This document shows positions 10,601-21,178 of a stretch of 64,000 bases of DNA, in pieces. How positions within the stretch are numbered: the stretch's first letter is position 1; each line of letters starts with the position of its first letter. The position numbers and the translations under genes were made by a program. The stretch comes from Hemileia vastatrix (Eukaryota; Basidiomycota; Pucciniomycetes; Pucciniales; Zaghouaniaceae): contig JASXTE010000015.1 in assembly GCA_030280995.1 (NCBI GenBank), positions 19,827,001 to 19,891,000 on the forward strand, given 5' to 3'. The notes beneath the pieces are model-generated. The model worked only from the letters and a program-made list of their open reading frames with translations, was not told where the DNA came from and ran no database searches.

Positions 10601-13153
10601 ATATATAAGTATGTTAGGATGCCATTTGGCCCTAAAAATGCTCCTTCAGTTTTCCAGAAAGTCATGGATAACACTTTCCATCAAGAAATTATTGAAGGTT
10701 GGCTCATGGTTTATATTGATGATATTATTGTTTTTTCTAAAACTTTTGATGAACATATGATTCATTTAAATAGAGTTTTCCAAAAAATGGATGAAATCAA
10801 TATGACCTTATCTTTAAAAAAGTGTAAATTTGGTTTTCAATCTTTGAAAGTCCTTGGCCATGTTGTGTCAGGCTTACAAATTTGTGTAGACCATAATAAA
10901 GTTGCTGCCATTCAAAATGTGAAAGCACCAACTTCTGTAAGAGAAATCCAAAGTTTTTTAGGTATGTGTGGCTATTATAGACAATATATTAAAAATTATC
11001 AGGTCATAGCCTTGCCTCTTACAAAACTAACCAGAAAAGATGTTGCTTTTCTCTGGAATGATGACTGTCAAAAAGCTTTTAATACATTGAAAAATTGCTT
11101 AATGTCAGCCCCTATATTGGCTCTTCCAGATTTTAACAAGCCATTTGTACTTTATACAGATGCTAGCTTTATTGGTCTGGGTGCTGCCCTTCACCAAAAG
11201 CAAATTATTAATGATAAATCCTCAGAGGTTGTAATTTGTTATATTTCAAGAACCTTAAGAAATAGTGAATTGAAATATGGTGCCACTCAATTGGAGTGCT
11301 TAGCAGTTGTTTGGGCTCTTGAGAAACTTCATTACTACTTGGATGACCAAAAATTTGAGTTGGTAACTGACTGTAGTGCTGTGAAATCTCTCTTAAACCT
11401 CAAAACACCTAACAGACATATGTTCAGGTGGCAACTTGCTGTTCAGGAATACAGAGGAAGGATGACTATTATCCACAGAGCTGGAAATGTTCACTCTAAT
11501 GTTGATATGCTCTCCAGATTGCCTCTGCCAAATAATGACTCCAATCCTGCTTATGTACCTGAGGATGACACTGTTCATATACATGGTATATTTATAGTTG
11601 ATATGGAAGAAGAGTTATTACAGTTAATACTGGATTCATATGATAAAGATTCTGACTTAAATAAATTAGTTACTATTTTGAATGATCCTAAGAATGCTTC
11701 AATTCAAGCATTAATAAAAACTCTTCCTGCAAAATACCAAAATGCTTTAAATAAAGGAAAGTTTTCTATTGAAGATGGTTATATTTATTATAGAAGGAAG
11801 CTTACCAATGTAATTGTTATTCCTCCTTCAATGAAAGAAACTATCCTCAAACTTTGTCATGATGACATATTAGCTGGTCATTTTGATCTTGAAAAAACAT
11901 TGATTAGAATCAAAAACACTCCATGGTGGGCTAATATGTCTGAAGACACAAAATTATATGTTGAATCTTGTGATTCCTGCCAAAAATCTAAAAAGTTAAC
12001 AGGCAAGAGAGCAGGGTTATTACAACATATTGAAGCACCTAGTGCTCCCTGGCAAATCATTAATATGGATTTTGTCACTGGTCTTCCTGTTGCAGGTAAA
12101 GACAGCTTTAACTCTTGTTGGGTAATAGTTGATAGATTCACAAAAATGTGCAAATTTATTCCAACCCACAAAGATGTATCCACCAAAGAATTAGCTTTCT
12201 TATGGTGGTCTTACATGTTTAATATTATTGGTTTTCCAAAAGCCATTATCTCTGATAGGGATCCAAAATTCACTTCTGAGTTTTGGACCTCTTTGATGGA
12301 TATTTGTGGCTGTGAGTTAAAATTATCTACAGCTCACCATCCTCAGACTGATGGTCTAGCTGAAAGAATGATTCAAACTCTGGAAGATATGATTAGAAGG
12401 TATTGTGCCTTTGGTTTAGAATATAAAGATAATGACAGATTTACTCATGATTGGGTCACTCTTTTGCCTGGTCTTGAATTTGCTTATAATAGCACTGTTC
12501 ATTCTGTCACTGAGAAAAAGCCTTTTGAGATTTGGTTAGGTTATGTCCCAAACACTCCTGCTCAGATTCTCAATAATAAATTACCTAAGTTGGAACTACA
12601 TCCTGGTGTAAAATCTTTTATGCAAATGCAACAGCTATGCAGAAAACATGCTCAGACTTGTATTGATAAAGCATTTGAATATGAAAAGAAAAGATGGGAT
12701 AAATCCCATAAAGAATACACATTTAACAAGGGTGATGAAGTGTTGATCTCTACTGTCCATTTCAATTTACAAGGTAACCACAAATTAAAAGATCCTTTTG
12801 TAGGACCATTTGTTGTTAAAAGAATGGTTGGTGATAATGCAGTAGAAGTTGTATTGTATTCTCCATATGATAGGAAACATCCTGTCTTTCCCATTTCTTT
12901 GCTTAAACCTTATACTTCCAACAGTGACTTATTTCCGAAAAGAAGAGGAAGACCTAAGAAGAACCCTCAGGAAGTCACAGAAACAGCAGAAATTGATAAA
13001 ATTCTCAATGATAGAATTATCACTTCTGAAAGAGGTACTGAATATTTATTGAGATATAAGAACAAATCATCTGAACATGATGCATGGATACCTGGCAAAG
13101 AAATTTCAAATCTGCCTGCTCTGTTGAAAAAATACAAAAAGAAAAAATCTTAG
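6986..13153 (+). CDS. Gag-Pol polyprotein of element 1, chromodomain type
   Basis: A 2055-residue frame. Residues 1-240 are low-complexity in this frame and overlap a second frame (see 6986-7667). A coiled-coil Gag region follows (about 360-480), then a capsid-like region (about 560-740) and a zinc knuckle near 775 with odd spacing (CX2CX7HXC). The protease has DSG at 888. Reverse transcriptase has YIDD at 1243-1246, followed by RNase H with TDAS near 1391. Integrase has an HHCC region from about 1625 and catalytic Asp 1715, Asp 1756 and Glu about 1792 (D35E spacing). A C-terminal chromodomain-like segment (about 1998-2045) suggests a chromovirus that may target heterochromatin. No stop or frameshift separates Gag and Pol. 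The ATG at 6986 gives the longest frame; an alternative start is the ATG at 7661 (GCCATGG, residue 226). Confidence 0.92.
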   Translation: MSNNLTEKMDNMQVDEIEIDYDADTVSSSKVGHKKSYVNTKNSHPAGCGNDRKCKQTKPPSPSTTEGSKASSASRRSSKRLQNKKASSATTNQQPLQSYKRVEDRKYDVQSKGRHIVGSGPRTQEPDSGPGPSSIASQSASISGSTFTATQLNHPKSKYYGSRAMEMGLSNESLPTECATPSSSSAWPIQNTQFPSTSSSLPTKQEKEGPSTIPNPVPGEVSSSAMVSNLVDSHLGIFSNKSSSAGNIIEHGERTVKPVKRQLPVTSSPIDVISKLSFDEPLHLTSTSLINPSLEIKNDSVPPEIYNLIEKTSEEILKDTLDFNIVKDKHVRDVLIHENDRLNNLHLQCRVSSSVQDTAYIKIKEALNIVLSQQKQIRSDHRAISDRNISLHKTLSELKPLIEENYSFKNEIKSLQNELKKLKNDFHALSTKHSVSEDRNVLSLAKVNDQMSEIPRIRNYVSDLQEKFSTLTINNELNEISASKLHKNKGKKPEQSSSFLPHISAIKQTDNESVKSFATSKKSCDGHAPAVSVNNELSEHLAKLQELLLMNNSNQKMDHPSSQKNWPKLDQYPTFDGDSSSDWQHFIQRIDNLKRSYKLPDEEIVSKLISLFSNVALMWYESVLLDNNHYTWNDWKSLIENQFGGSKFRLAQQRLYENTRYVSSSVEKPIVFLMKITKILRAIDPKMDYDIWRDKILYKLPNSLRDLIVARTEHVRENSSFINICNEVLLNHRYEPKNYLSKSYNDQNKPSIKLQEKSGKPSAPVAPKKYATNTCYKCNKPWQKGHVCDKKIHLVEQNEDTDELDLDVNNSSSDCESNISYDNESVKDVLMLEHDVHYLNNISEDCVLNLSSVENAEIIKDITNNSIPISPLKAPVIINGKNVDVVLDSGAGGSVVSEKALASVDKEYLCKLLPITSEKWRGYGSTLFPIGKYKTSVFFKYNGGFVRAICEFVVMQNDNLSNWFIMGNDILTMFGVKLDPANNCFTLGMNGKRKFKISSPKPSGHLLKSCNSLTHCKGRTTTEMDDLLHEINTASFGDHLTNEQKDSIVASITSFPMAFAHGSHVLGIVQEEMKITLSCNLSDIPPSLKKKPYPASPSKRKDIEDNIETLLKMNIIEKVDVTPKYCVISPVLISYEKDKARLCGDYRALNTYTVDDIYPLPRINSIHATLQGAKFISCLDGNKGYHQVPVEKNSQNFLLIATHMGIYKYVRMPFGPKNAPSVFQKVMDNTFHQEIIEGWLMVYIDDIIVFSKTFDEHMIHLNRVFQKMDEINMTLSLKKCKFGFQSLKVLGHVVSGLQICVDHNKVAAIQNVKAPTSVREIQSFLGMCGYYRQYIKNYQVIALPLTKLTRKDVAFLWNDDCQKAFNTLKNCLMSAPILALPDFNKPFVLYTDASFIGLGAALHQKQIINDKSSEVVICYISRTLRNSELKYGATQLECLAVVWALEKLHYYLDDQKFELVTDCSAVKSLLNLKTPNRHMFRWQLAVQEYRGRMTIIHRAGNVHSNVDMLSRLPLPNNDSNPAYVPEDDTVHIHGIFIVDMEEELLQLILDSYDKDSDLNKLVTILNDPKNASIQALIKTLPAKYQNALNKGKFSIEDGYIYYRRKLTNVIVIPPSMKETILKLCHDDILAGHFDLEKTLIRIKNTPWWANMSEDTKLYVESCDSCQKSKKLTGKRAGLLQHIEAPSAPWQIINMDFVTGLPVAGKDSFNSCWVIVDRFTKMCKFIPTHKDVSTKELAFLWWSYMFNIIGFPKAIISDRDPKFTSEFWTSLMDICGCELKLSTAHHPQTDGLAERMIQTLEDMIRRYCAFGLEYKDNDRFTHDWVTLLPGLEFAYNSTVHSVTEKKPFEIWLGYVPNTPAQILNNKLPKLELHPGVKSFMQMQQLCRKHAQTCIDKAFEYEKKRWDKSHKEYTFNKGDEVLISTVHFNLQGNHKLKDPFVGPFVVKRMVGDNAVEVVLYSPYDRKHPVFPISLLKPYTSNSDLFPKRRGRPKKNPQEVTETAEIDKILNDRIITSERGTEYLLRYKNKSSEHDAWIPGKEISNLPALLKKYKKKKS
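7061..7124 (+). other. Predicted intron 1 of element 1 ORF1
   Basis: The donor is GTAAGT and the acceptor TGCAG, in phase 0 after codon 25. Equivalent junctions exist at 40719-40777 in element 3 and at 879-924 (minus) in the left-edge copy. In element 3 this segment holds an in-frame TAA, so reading through it would end translation there. Confidence 0.6.
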
Positions 13154-13174
13154 CATTTTTTTTATTGTTTTTTT

Positions 13175-13186
13175 AGAGTGAGGGAG
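13175..13186 (+). other. Predicted polypurine tract of element 1
   Basis: AGAGTGAGGGAG directly precedes the TGTCAG start of the 3' LTR. Element 3 has the identical tract before its otherwise different 3' LTR (44485-44496). Plus-strand DNA synthesis would start here. Confidence 0.6.
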
Positions 13187-14326
13187 TGTCAGCCAGGCTA
13201 TTCCAGGAGTCCAGTAAATGATATATAAATTATAAAACCTTAAAGAGTGGGTAAAACTTGTATTTAATGAATATAACTTAATTTTTTATTACATAATGAA
13301 ATTATATAAGAATTTTATTATATACAAATGTTACATTAAATTTATTGGTTATATATATTTTTATATACAATTAAATTGAGCATAATATAATATATTCTAC
13401 AAATAATGGCGCATTTTTATATATTTAATAATTATAAATTTATATTTAATTAATTAAAAAAACATATATTATAATTACAAGTGTAAATTTGATTTATAAT
13501 ATATTTAAATTAATTACTTAAATTTATATATTAACTAATACCTCTCATATGACACTAAACAATTATTAAGGACGCTTCTTTTGACCCTTAATTGTGTTAG
13601 AAAAAACAAATAAATTAATTTGGACTAAATTGAGATTAATTGCTTGTTTTGTTGCGTCAAATTATTTTTTGTTTCACTTAAAATGTCCTCTAATCAGAAT
13701 GTACCATCTGTTGGGAATTATATTTCTCATAGTTCCTATGTTTCCAATCTTGTTTAGTTATTTACTATTGTCACTTACTGATTTGGGGATTAATGGCGGG
13801 GAAATTGGATTCTTAATTGGGCTTTTAATTATTTGTTTCATGTTTTTCTCTATATTGTTATGTTTCATTTACTCTTTTGATATGTTTGTTTTATTCCTTT
13901 CTAATCATTGTATTTACTGATATAGTAGCGCTTCAGAGGACCCATTGCCTATAAAAGGGCCTTGGATAATCCCCTGTAGCCTCATCACTTATTATACACT
14001 CAACAATTAAATACAATTTTTATATTACGTTTATATTCTTTTTATTAGTAATAAAATTCTAATTAAAATTTTATATAACAATTTAAAGGTTGCTTTAAGT
14101 CTGATAGTAATTATTTTGGTTGCCGCGCAGAACTCTTACTTAAATAATATTAATATTAATAAAACCAAGTTGTTGTCACCTCCCAGCTCACTTATCGTTG
14201 TTTTTCTCTCAATAAATTAAATACTTTTATTAAATTTTATTTTTTTTATTACCCATACTCCTTTCCTCCTTCTCCTCCTCTCATTCCTCCTTCTATTTTC
14301 TCCTTCTTCTAGACGACCGGCCGACA
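13187..14326 (+). repeat. 3' LTR of element 1
   Basis: The 1140-bp partner of 5155-6295, with the same ends and a TATA box at 13950-13957. The flanking CATTC repeats the base run before the 5' LTR. Confidence 0.93.
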
Positions 14327-14624
14327 CATTCCATCTAATAGACATGTCTAGCAACATAAAGAGTGACCAGTAACATACTTAGAATGATATCACCCTCCAA
14401 AATCCTGTAGTAATTGGGATAATCCATCAAAAATAAAGAATAAGCAAAAAAGAGAGTTTATGCATGCTATACATTAAAATAAAAGACTAAAAAGGGAAAC
14501 TTAAGACTAATTATTACTCAATAATCAGGGGGGTTAAAAGTGGAAATTTTAGGGCTAATCATGACATTATACTACATGAAATCCCTCTTCAAAAATAACC
14601 AAAATTGACTGAGAAACCACTTAA

Positions 14625-15376
14625 TGTCACGCGCCACGTGACACTTGAGGCAAAATCAGCTCATTAAATCAATAACATTGAGTCCTAAATCTATACTCAA
14701 AGCGCAGAAAGCAATTCTCCATAGCAACTGCAATTTCCTTTGTGTACTTACTATTTAACTGCGCTAGCCTAAACTCTAAATCTAAATTGGTCAATCTCCC
14801 AATAGGGTGCCTTAGTCCTTTTCAATAAGCGACGCACAGCGCTAGGTTCAACAAAATAGTACAATAGTAGTTTTCATTAAAGTTTTGTTAATTAATTAAA
14901 AAGGGTTAAATTGAGCATGGACGGATATTTAGCGAAGAGGGTCTAAGTGTATGTTAGTAATGGTGCGATGGAAGGGAGGTCAATGCGAGGAGGAACAAAG
15001 GATATAAAAGGGGTTGGTTATTTGGTTCGATATTCCTTAGAATTAAATTATAAAATTGTATTTACATTAATAGTGGTAAATCTTTAAAGTTAAAATCATT
15101 GTTATTGTATCTTTCTTTTATTTTCTCAATATTCATTTCTAAATCCTAAATCTTTGATTATTGAGTTTCCAACCCTTCGTGAGATTTTAAGAATTACTAT
15201 TACCATTGAAACTAGTCTATAATTCTTCTCGAATGAACCTCAAACCTGTAGCTCTTACTTCGAGTGACCTTCAAATCATTCCTCGAATCATTCCTCTGTG
15301 CTTCGAAGAAGTTTCTAAATCCCTCATCTCACTTTCAGGAACATCCTCGACCTTGTGCATAGGTCATCCGGTGACA
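14625..15376 (+). repeat. 5' LTR of element 2
   Basis: The 752-bp repeat begins with the palindrome-like CACGCGCCACGTG. A TATA-like TATAAAAG lies near 15002. By eye it differs from the 3' LTR at about 19 sites, of which 13 are CG against TG or CA. Confidence 0.9.
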
Positions 15377-15447
15377 GTATAATTTAATTCTCCGTAGTTC
15401 TCATTCTTTGCACTACTATGTCCTTTTAGGTGTTTCTAAAATTTTAA

Positions 15448-16635
15448 ATGGCACCTGTTCAACGCACTCCTCCTATGGGTGCTACTACTAGAGCTTGCGC
15501 TAGAGGCAGGCCAACAGCCACAAGGTCTGTTTCTCGCACTCACTCTTTGGAACCACTCGACCTTAGGGAACGGCAACATTCAGTTAAATCTGTAGAAGAC
15601 ATCCCACAAGATTTTGAGGATTCTAGTGACGAAGAAGAAGGAGAGGATACAATGCACGAGGCACCATCCGCCCCTGCCAATCACCCTTCTGGCCAATCCT
15701 CAGAACCTGGACCATCTAACTCTCTGGAAGATTTCATGAGACTTTTCATGAAAACCCTCTCAAATCCAACGTCTTCAGAGGGATCTAAGTTCAAAACTCC
15801 TTCTATGAAATCTCCTGACAAATTCGACGGAGATCACCCCAACAGATTGCGACCCTTCTTGCAAACCTGCAAGTTACTGTTCCATAATGACTCTTGAACC
15901 TTTAACAGCGACCGATCAAAGGTTGTTTACGCTTTCTCATTCCTAGCCGGGAAAGCAGCAAGATGGTTCGAACCTTATCTGCTCATGCTTTCTTTGACAG
16001 AAACCCACTTACTTATCAATAATTGGGAAAAGTTTGATGACCAACTTTTTACGTTGTTTGGGGACCCTAATGAAACGGACAACGCCGAAATTGAACTTGA
16101 TTTTCTTCGCATGAGTGATAATGGTAAAGCCTCTGAATATATCTCAAACTTCAGAGCACTTCAAACTCGAGTAGGTTGGAATGATGCTGCCCTTAAGTAT
16201 CATTTCAAGAAAGGACTTCCTTTGAGGATTCTAGATCAATTAAATCTTCACGGTCAGAAGATGACTACTTTAACGGATTTAATGGATCGAACACTCAAAC
16301 TTGACGGCGTTTATCAAGGACGACTTCAACATCGTCGATATGCCAACAAATCTCAAGGCCTAAATTTTAAATTGGGACCTTCTTCACACCCACGACCAAA
16401 TCAATCCTCCTTGACTCAATCCAAACCCAATAAGGGAAAGGATAAACCTCGACCAAAAGGCTCGACCCCAGGCGATATCAGCAAATTACTGGATCCTAAA
16501 GGGGAACTTAAAGAAGCTGAGAGGAAGAGACGAGCAGATAATGGGTTATGTATGTATTGTGGGGGTAAGCACAAGTTGAAAGACCGTGTAAAGTTGAAGG
16601 AAAGAGAAGGTACTAGTTCGAAGTCAAAAAACTAG
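15448..16635 (+). pseudogene. Gag of element 2
   Basis: The frame from ATG 15448 to TAG 16633 is a retrotransposon Gag: a Ser/Glu-rich N-terminus, a capsid segment (KFDGD..RLRPFL, then WEKFDDQL..LFGDPN) and a C-terminal zinc knuckle. It is broken by TGA at 15895, in the context TTGA. The knuckle reads CMYCGGKHKLKDR, so the last Cys of CX2CX4HX4C is replaced by Arg. Without these changes it would be about 395 residues, normal for chromovirus Gag. Pol follows in the -1 frame. Confidence 0.85.
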
Positions 16636-16668
16636 TAGATAGTTTACTTGTGTGCAAAGCAAACTATC
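16626..16668 (+). promoter_or_regulatory. Programmed -1 frameshift signal, gag to pol
   Basis: The heptamer AAAAAAC (16626-16632) sits in the gag frame as A-AAA-AAC, directly followed by the gag stop TAG. After a 5-base spacer, GATAGTTT (16638-16645) and AAACTATC (16661-16668) form a perfect 8-bp stem with a 15-base loop. The -1 frame is open from the heptamer into the protease region. Heptamer, short spacer and stem-loop are the classic eukaryotic and viral -1 frameshift layout. Confidence 0.75.
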
Positions 16669-19600
16669 TTATCTCTCCCAGTGCACAGAACCTCCATGTC
16701 TTAAGGACTGGAGTTGCCTTAAACCGCTTGAGATTCATTCTTTTTAAGGAGGATATCCCCTTCAGTTGTCTTATAGACTCTGGAGCTTCAATTTCTTTTG
16801 TTAGTTTATCTTTTGCCGAGAAGCTTCAACTAACATTTACAGATATCGATTGAACTCCAATCTATTTGGTCGAATCAGAGGAACCCAAATATTGGGTAAG
16901 TAAGAAAGTTTTATGGGTTTTCAACTTTCCAAACTTTCCCCCCTTTGAGTGGGAATTATCAGTCTTGGATGCCCCAAGGATGGACGATACCATTCTTGGC
17001 CATGACTTTTTAACGCATTTGAATCCCGAAATTGATTGGACTAGGAGATTGATCACCCCACTCTCTAAGTATATTTCTGATTCTTCAATGCAGGTCAATA
17101 GGGAGTTAAACAACCCGCCTGACAACGTCCTGCTAGAGGACAAGTCTCTGCCAGATGACTTGCAAGCATCTGATCCTTCTCTAAATGAGCAATTGGCTAA
17201 CCCTTCTAGCTCAATGACTTCACTCGAAGAGGATTTAAATTGCCTCAAAGTAATCGAATTCTGCTCTCTCAATACAGGTATCCCCTCGACAGATTCTCTC
17301 GAAGATGAAGAGGACGACCAAATCAACGTTGAAGCCATTAAATCAACTCTACCTGAAATCTACCATGATTTCCTCAATGTTTTCTCAATCCGTAAGGCCA
17401 ATAAGTTACCACCTCATCAACCCTACGATCATCAAATAGAGTTAATAGGCCCAGTACCTTCGGCAGGTCATGTCTATTCTTTATCGAAGGACAAATCTCA
17501 AGTTCTTCAAGACTACATTGCAGAGAATGTAGCCAAAGGTTTCATCAGAGCCAGTAAATCTTTAACTGGCTCCCCTGTCCTTTTTGTAAAAAAGAAGGAC
17601 GGTAGTCTTAGGTTGTGTGTTGACTATAGAAAGCTCAACACAGTCACGAAGAAGAATGCATATCCTGTTCCTCCTATGTCATTACTTCTTACCCTTTTCA
17701 ATGGTGCTAATTTCTTTTCTAAAATTGATCTTAGAGGCGCTTACAATCTGATTTGCATTGCAGAAGGTCATGAACCACTGACTGCAATGCGCACTAGATT
17801 TGGTAGTTTTGAATATTTAGTTATGCCTTTTGGATTATGTAACGCACCTTCAACTTTTCAAACTTTTGTTAATGATATCTTTCAAGATGTTGTTGAACAA
17901 TTTGTAGTCGTCTATTTAGATGATATTTTAATATTCTCGAAAACACTGGATGAACATATTCATCATGTTCGACAGGTCCTAAATCGTCTTCGAGATCATG
18001 GTCTCTACGCCAAGCATAATAAATGTGAATTCCAACTCAAATCAATTGATTTCTTGGGTTTTACGTTGTCCACTGACGGTTTAGTCATGGATGACAAAAA
18101 AGTCCAGAAAATCCTGAAATGGCCTGAGCCCAAAAACATTAAATCACTCCAAGGATTTTTGGGTTTTGCAAACTTCTATAGAAGATTTATTAAAGATTAC
18201 TCTAAAACTATTTCCAATCTTACTTCTCTTCTTAGAAAAGACATTCCTTTTGTTTTTACTTCTACAGCACGAAAGGAATTCGAAGCACTAAAAACAGTGT
18301 TCACCACAGCCCCAATTCTTCGACATTTTGATCCTTCTGCCTCGACAATAGTTGAGACGGATGCGAGCGATTATGCTATTGCAGGGGTCATCTCCCAATT
18401 AAATCCTGAAACAAATTTGTTTCATCCTGTTGCTTTTTAGTCACGCAAACTCATAGCCGCAGAATTAAATTATGAAATTCATGACAAAGAGCTTTTAGCT
18501 ATTATCCATTGTCTTAAAAAATTGCGTTCTTTTCTTCTCAGCCTAGATAGTCCTTTTCAAATTTTAACAGATCATAATGCTTTGAAATACTTCATGTCTT
18601 CTAAAGTGTTAACCAGGCGTCAAGCCAGGTGGGCTGAATTTTTGTCTGAATTTTCTTTCTCTATTTCCTATCGCCCAGGAAAAAACTGCATTGTCCCAGA
18701 TATCTTGTCACGTCGAGACGACGTTTACCCACAGCGGGGGGACGCATTTGCTGACAAGAACCCAGCAAATGTGCAATCAATCTTCAACAAATCAATGTTA
18801 ACGACTCATCAACTTAATTAGATGACAATTCAATCTTTTCAAAATCCACTATCCAACATCCTCGAAGCTCAGTCGAAGGACGAATATTGTTTAGGGTTAA
18901 AAGACAAAATACTCTCAAAGCAAGGGGCCAAAAGATTTAGTATCGAATCAGGCCTATTAGTCTTCGAAGGTAGAGTAGTCATACCCGACAACAATGAGAT
19001 AAAATTATGGATTTTCAACAGTCGACATGATTCTCCATTAGCTGGTCATTTTGGGGTTGATAAAACCTACCAGTTAATAGCGAGGGATTTCTTCTGGCCA
19101 GGTATGACCAGGGAAATCAAGGCCTATATAAAAGCTTGTTACGAATGTAATAGGAATAAGGCTCCCCGTCACCGGAAGCATGGGTTGCTTCAACCACTTC
19201 CTATTCCCTCTAAACCTTGGGAATCTTTATCGATGGATTTCATTTCTCAACTTCCTATTTCTAATGATTTTGATGCTATATTAGTAATAGTAGATAGATT
19301 TTCAAAAATGTCTATTTTTATTAAAACCACTACTACTGCTACAGCAGAAGATTTGTCAAAATTGTTTCTAGAATATGTATTTTCTAAACACGGCTTACCA
19401 AATGATATTATTTCAGATAGAGGCTCATTGTTTGTATCCACATTCTGGACCCAACTGTGTTGACAACTCAATATCACGAGGAATCTCTCCACAGCCTATC
19501 ACCCTGAAACCGATGGTCAAACAGAAAGAGTTAACCAAATCCTCGAACAATATCTTCGAATGTATGTCAGTTACCAACAAGACGATTGGACCACATGGTT

Positions 19601-20282
19601 ACCATTGGCCGAATTTGCTTATAATAACTCGACTCATTCTTCGACCGGACAATCTCCCTTCGAAACCATTTATGGACGACATCCTCGATTCAACTCAATC
19701 CATGTAGGAACTAATCATCCTGCGGAACATTATCTTCGAACTATATCACGACTCCAAGAGGAACTTAAAACAAATTTGGAATCAGCGATTCAAAGATACA
19801 AGGAACAGGCCGACAAACATCGACAATCTGCTCCTTCCTTTAAACCAGGCGACAAAGTATGGCTCGACGCACGAAACAATCGAACAACAAGACCATCAAA
19901 GAAACTGGCTGAAAAGCGCTTGGGACCATTCGAAATCGACTCTGAAGTCTCTAAAACGGCATTTCGACTCAAGTTACCTCCTAAATGGCAGGCAATTAAC
20001 CCTGTTTTCCATGTATCTCTCCTGGAACTGGCTCGAGAAATATACCCGGGAAAGAACCAACCCCCTCCGGAACCGGTCGAAGTAGAAGATCATCTAGAGT
20101 GGGAAGTAAGTCGTATCCTTGATTCAAGAATACACAAGGGGAAACTTCAATACCTCGTGGAATGGGAAGGCTTCCTCAATGACTCAGACAAAACATCCTG
20201 GGAACCAGCCATCAATGGTTCTAACGCCCCTGAACTCCTAAAATCTTTTCATTTGAAATATCCTTTAAAACCAAAACCTTAA
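16636..20282 (+). pseudogene. Pol of element 2 (PR-RT-RH-IN-chromodomain)
   Basis: One frame, continuous apart from four stops (TGA 16851, TAG 18438, TAG 18819, TGA 19460). Protease shows IDSGAS near 16780. Reverse transcriptase has DYRKLN, MPFGL and YLDD (near 17913). RNase H has ETDAS and TDHNAL. Integrase has the HHCC region near 19045-19150, then the catalytic region and a GHPR..N-type terminal part. A canonical chromodomain (EWEVSRIL...YLVEWEGF...SWEP) ends the protein at about 20095-20220. Two of the four stops (16851, 19460) sit in TTGA and are explained by TCGA to TTGA changes. It is translated only after frameshifting from gag. Confidence 0.9.
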
Positions 20283-21178
20283 AAAATTTCTTTATTTAAA
20301 AGTTTCTTTTCTTTTTCTTTCTTTCTTTAAAATCTAAAAAAAAAAAAAAAAAAAAAAAAAAACACTGCTTAAATTTCTTAGCCTTGTTTTCTTTTTTCTC
20401 TCTTCTTTTTTCTTTCTTCTCCTTCTATAAAATTTCCTCCAAAACCAACTAAAAATAAAATAAAATAAAATAAAATAAAATAAAATAAATAGAATAAACA
20501 TAAATAATAAAATAAAAATAAAAAACTCTTAAATCTCTCTAAATATTTTCTTTCTTTTCTTTTTCAATTCTTTAAATACATTCTTTTCTTAAATTTAAAA
20601 TTCTCTTCAAAAAAATTTCTCTTCCAAAAAATTTGTTCTCTCTTTAAAAACTTTCTTTCCTTTGAATCATCAAATCTTGTACAACACAACCATTTCCTCG
20701 AACTTAACTTCAACCTCTAAAATCTCCCTATAATAATTCTTCGAAACAAATAATTCTTCTTTTCAAATTCTCTTAAAATTCCAAATTCTGTTTTTTTCTT
20801 TTCTTTCTTCTTCCTCTCTTTTCAACTAAAATTTCTTAAAAAAAAATAAAATAAAATTTAAAATCCTCAATTTAACAAACTCATCTCAATCACAAAACCG
20901 TTTTTCTTTTTTTTCTCTTTCTTTTCTTACATAAAAATTTCCTTTTAAAAAACATTAAAAACTTCCTTCAATTAAACAACCTTTTTTCTTTCTTTAAATT
21001 TCTTCTTTCAAATTCTAAAATTTTTTATTTAAAACTTCTTTTTTTCTTTTTCTCTCTCTCTTAAATCTTATAAAATTAATAACATTCACCTACAATAAAA
21101 AAATAAAATAAAATAAAATAAAATAAAACTAAAATACAAATTTATTTTTTTTCTACTTCTTTACATCTCCTTTTCATT
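20283..21178 (+). other. AT-rich, CT-rich spacer inside element 2
   Basis: About 900 bases between pol and the end of the antisense gene. They contain a poly-A run (20338-20362), an AAAAT/TAAAA repeat (about 20450-20490 and 21100-21127) and many CTTTCTT stretches. No gene is seen on either strand. Confidence 0.7.

Larger units (their letters stand above)
5150..14331 (+). mobile_element. Gypsy element 1, complete and apparently intact
   Basis: This is a full-length Ty3/gypsy LTR retrotransposon. The LTRs (5155-6295 and 13187-14326) differ at roughly ten positions by eye, so insertion is recent. The 5-bp duplication CATTC flanks it (5150-5154 and 14327-14331). One open frame of 2055 codons runs from Gag to integrase without a stop. 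No tRNA-type primer binding site starting TGG was recognised after the 5' LTR. A purine-rich tract lies just before the 3' LTR. It is inserted in family-C LTR C2. Element 3 is a decayed relative with different LTRs. Confidence 0.93.

Noticed and set aside
15895..15897. TGA in gag as a natural readthrough stop
   Set aside because: It lies inside the capsid region in a TTGA context and is better explained as a CpG mutation.
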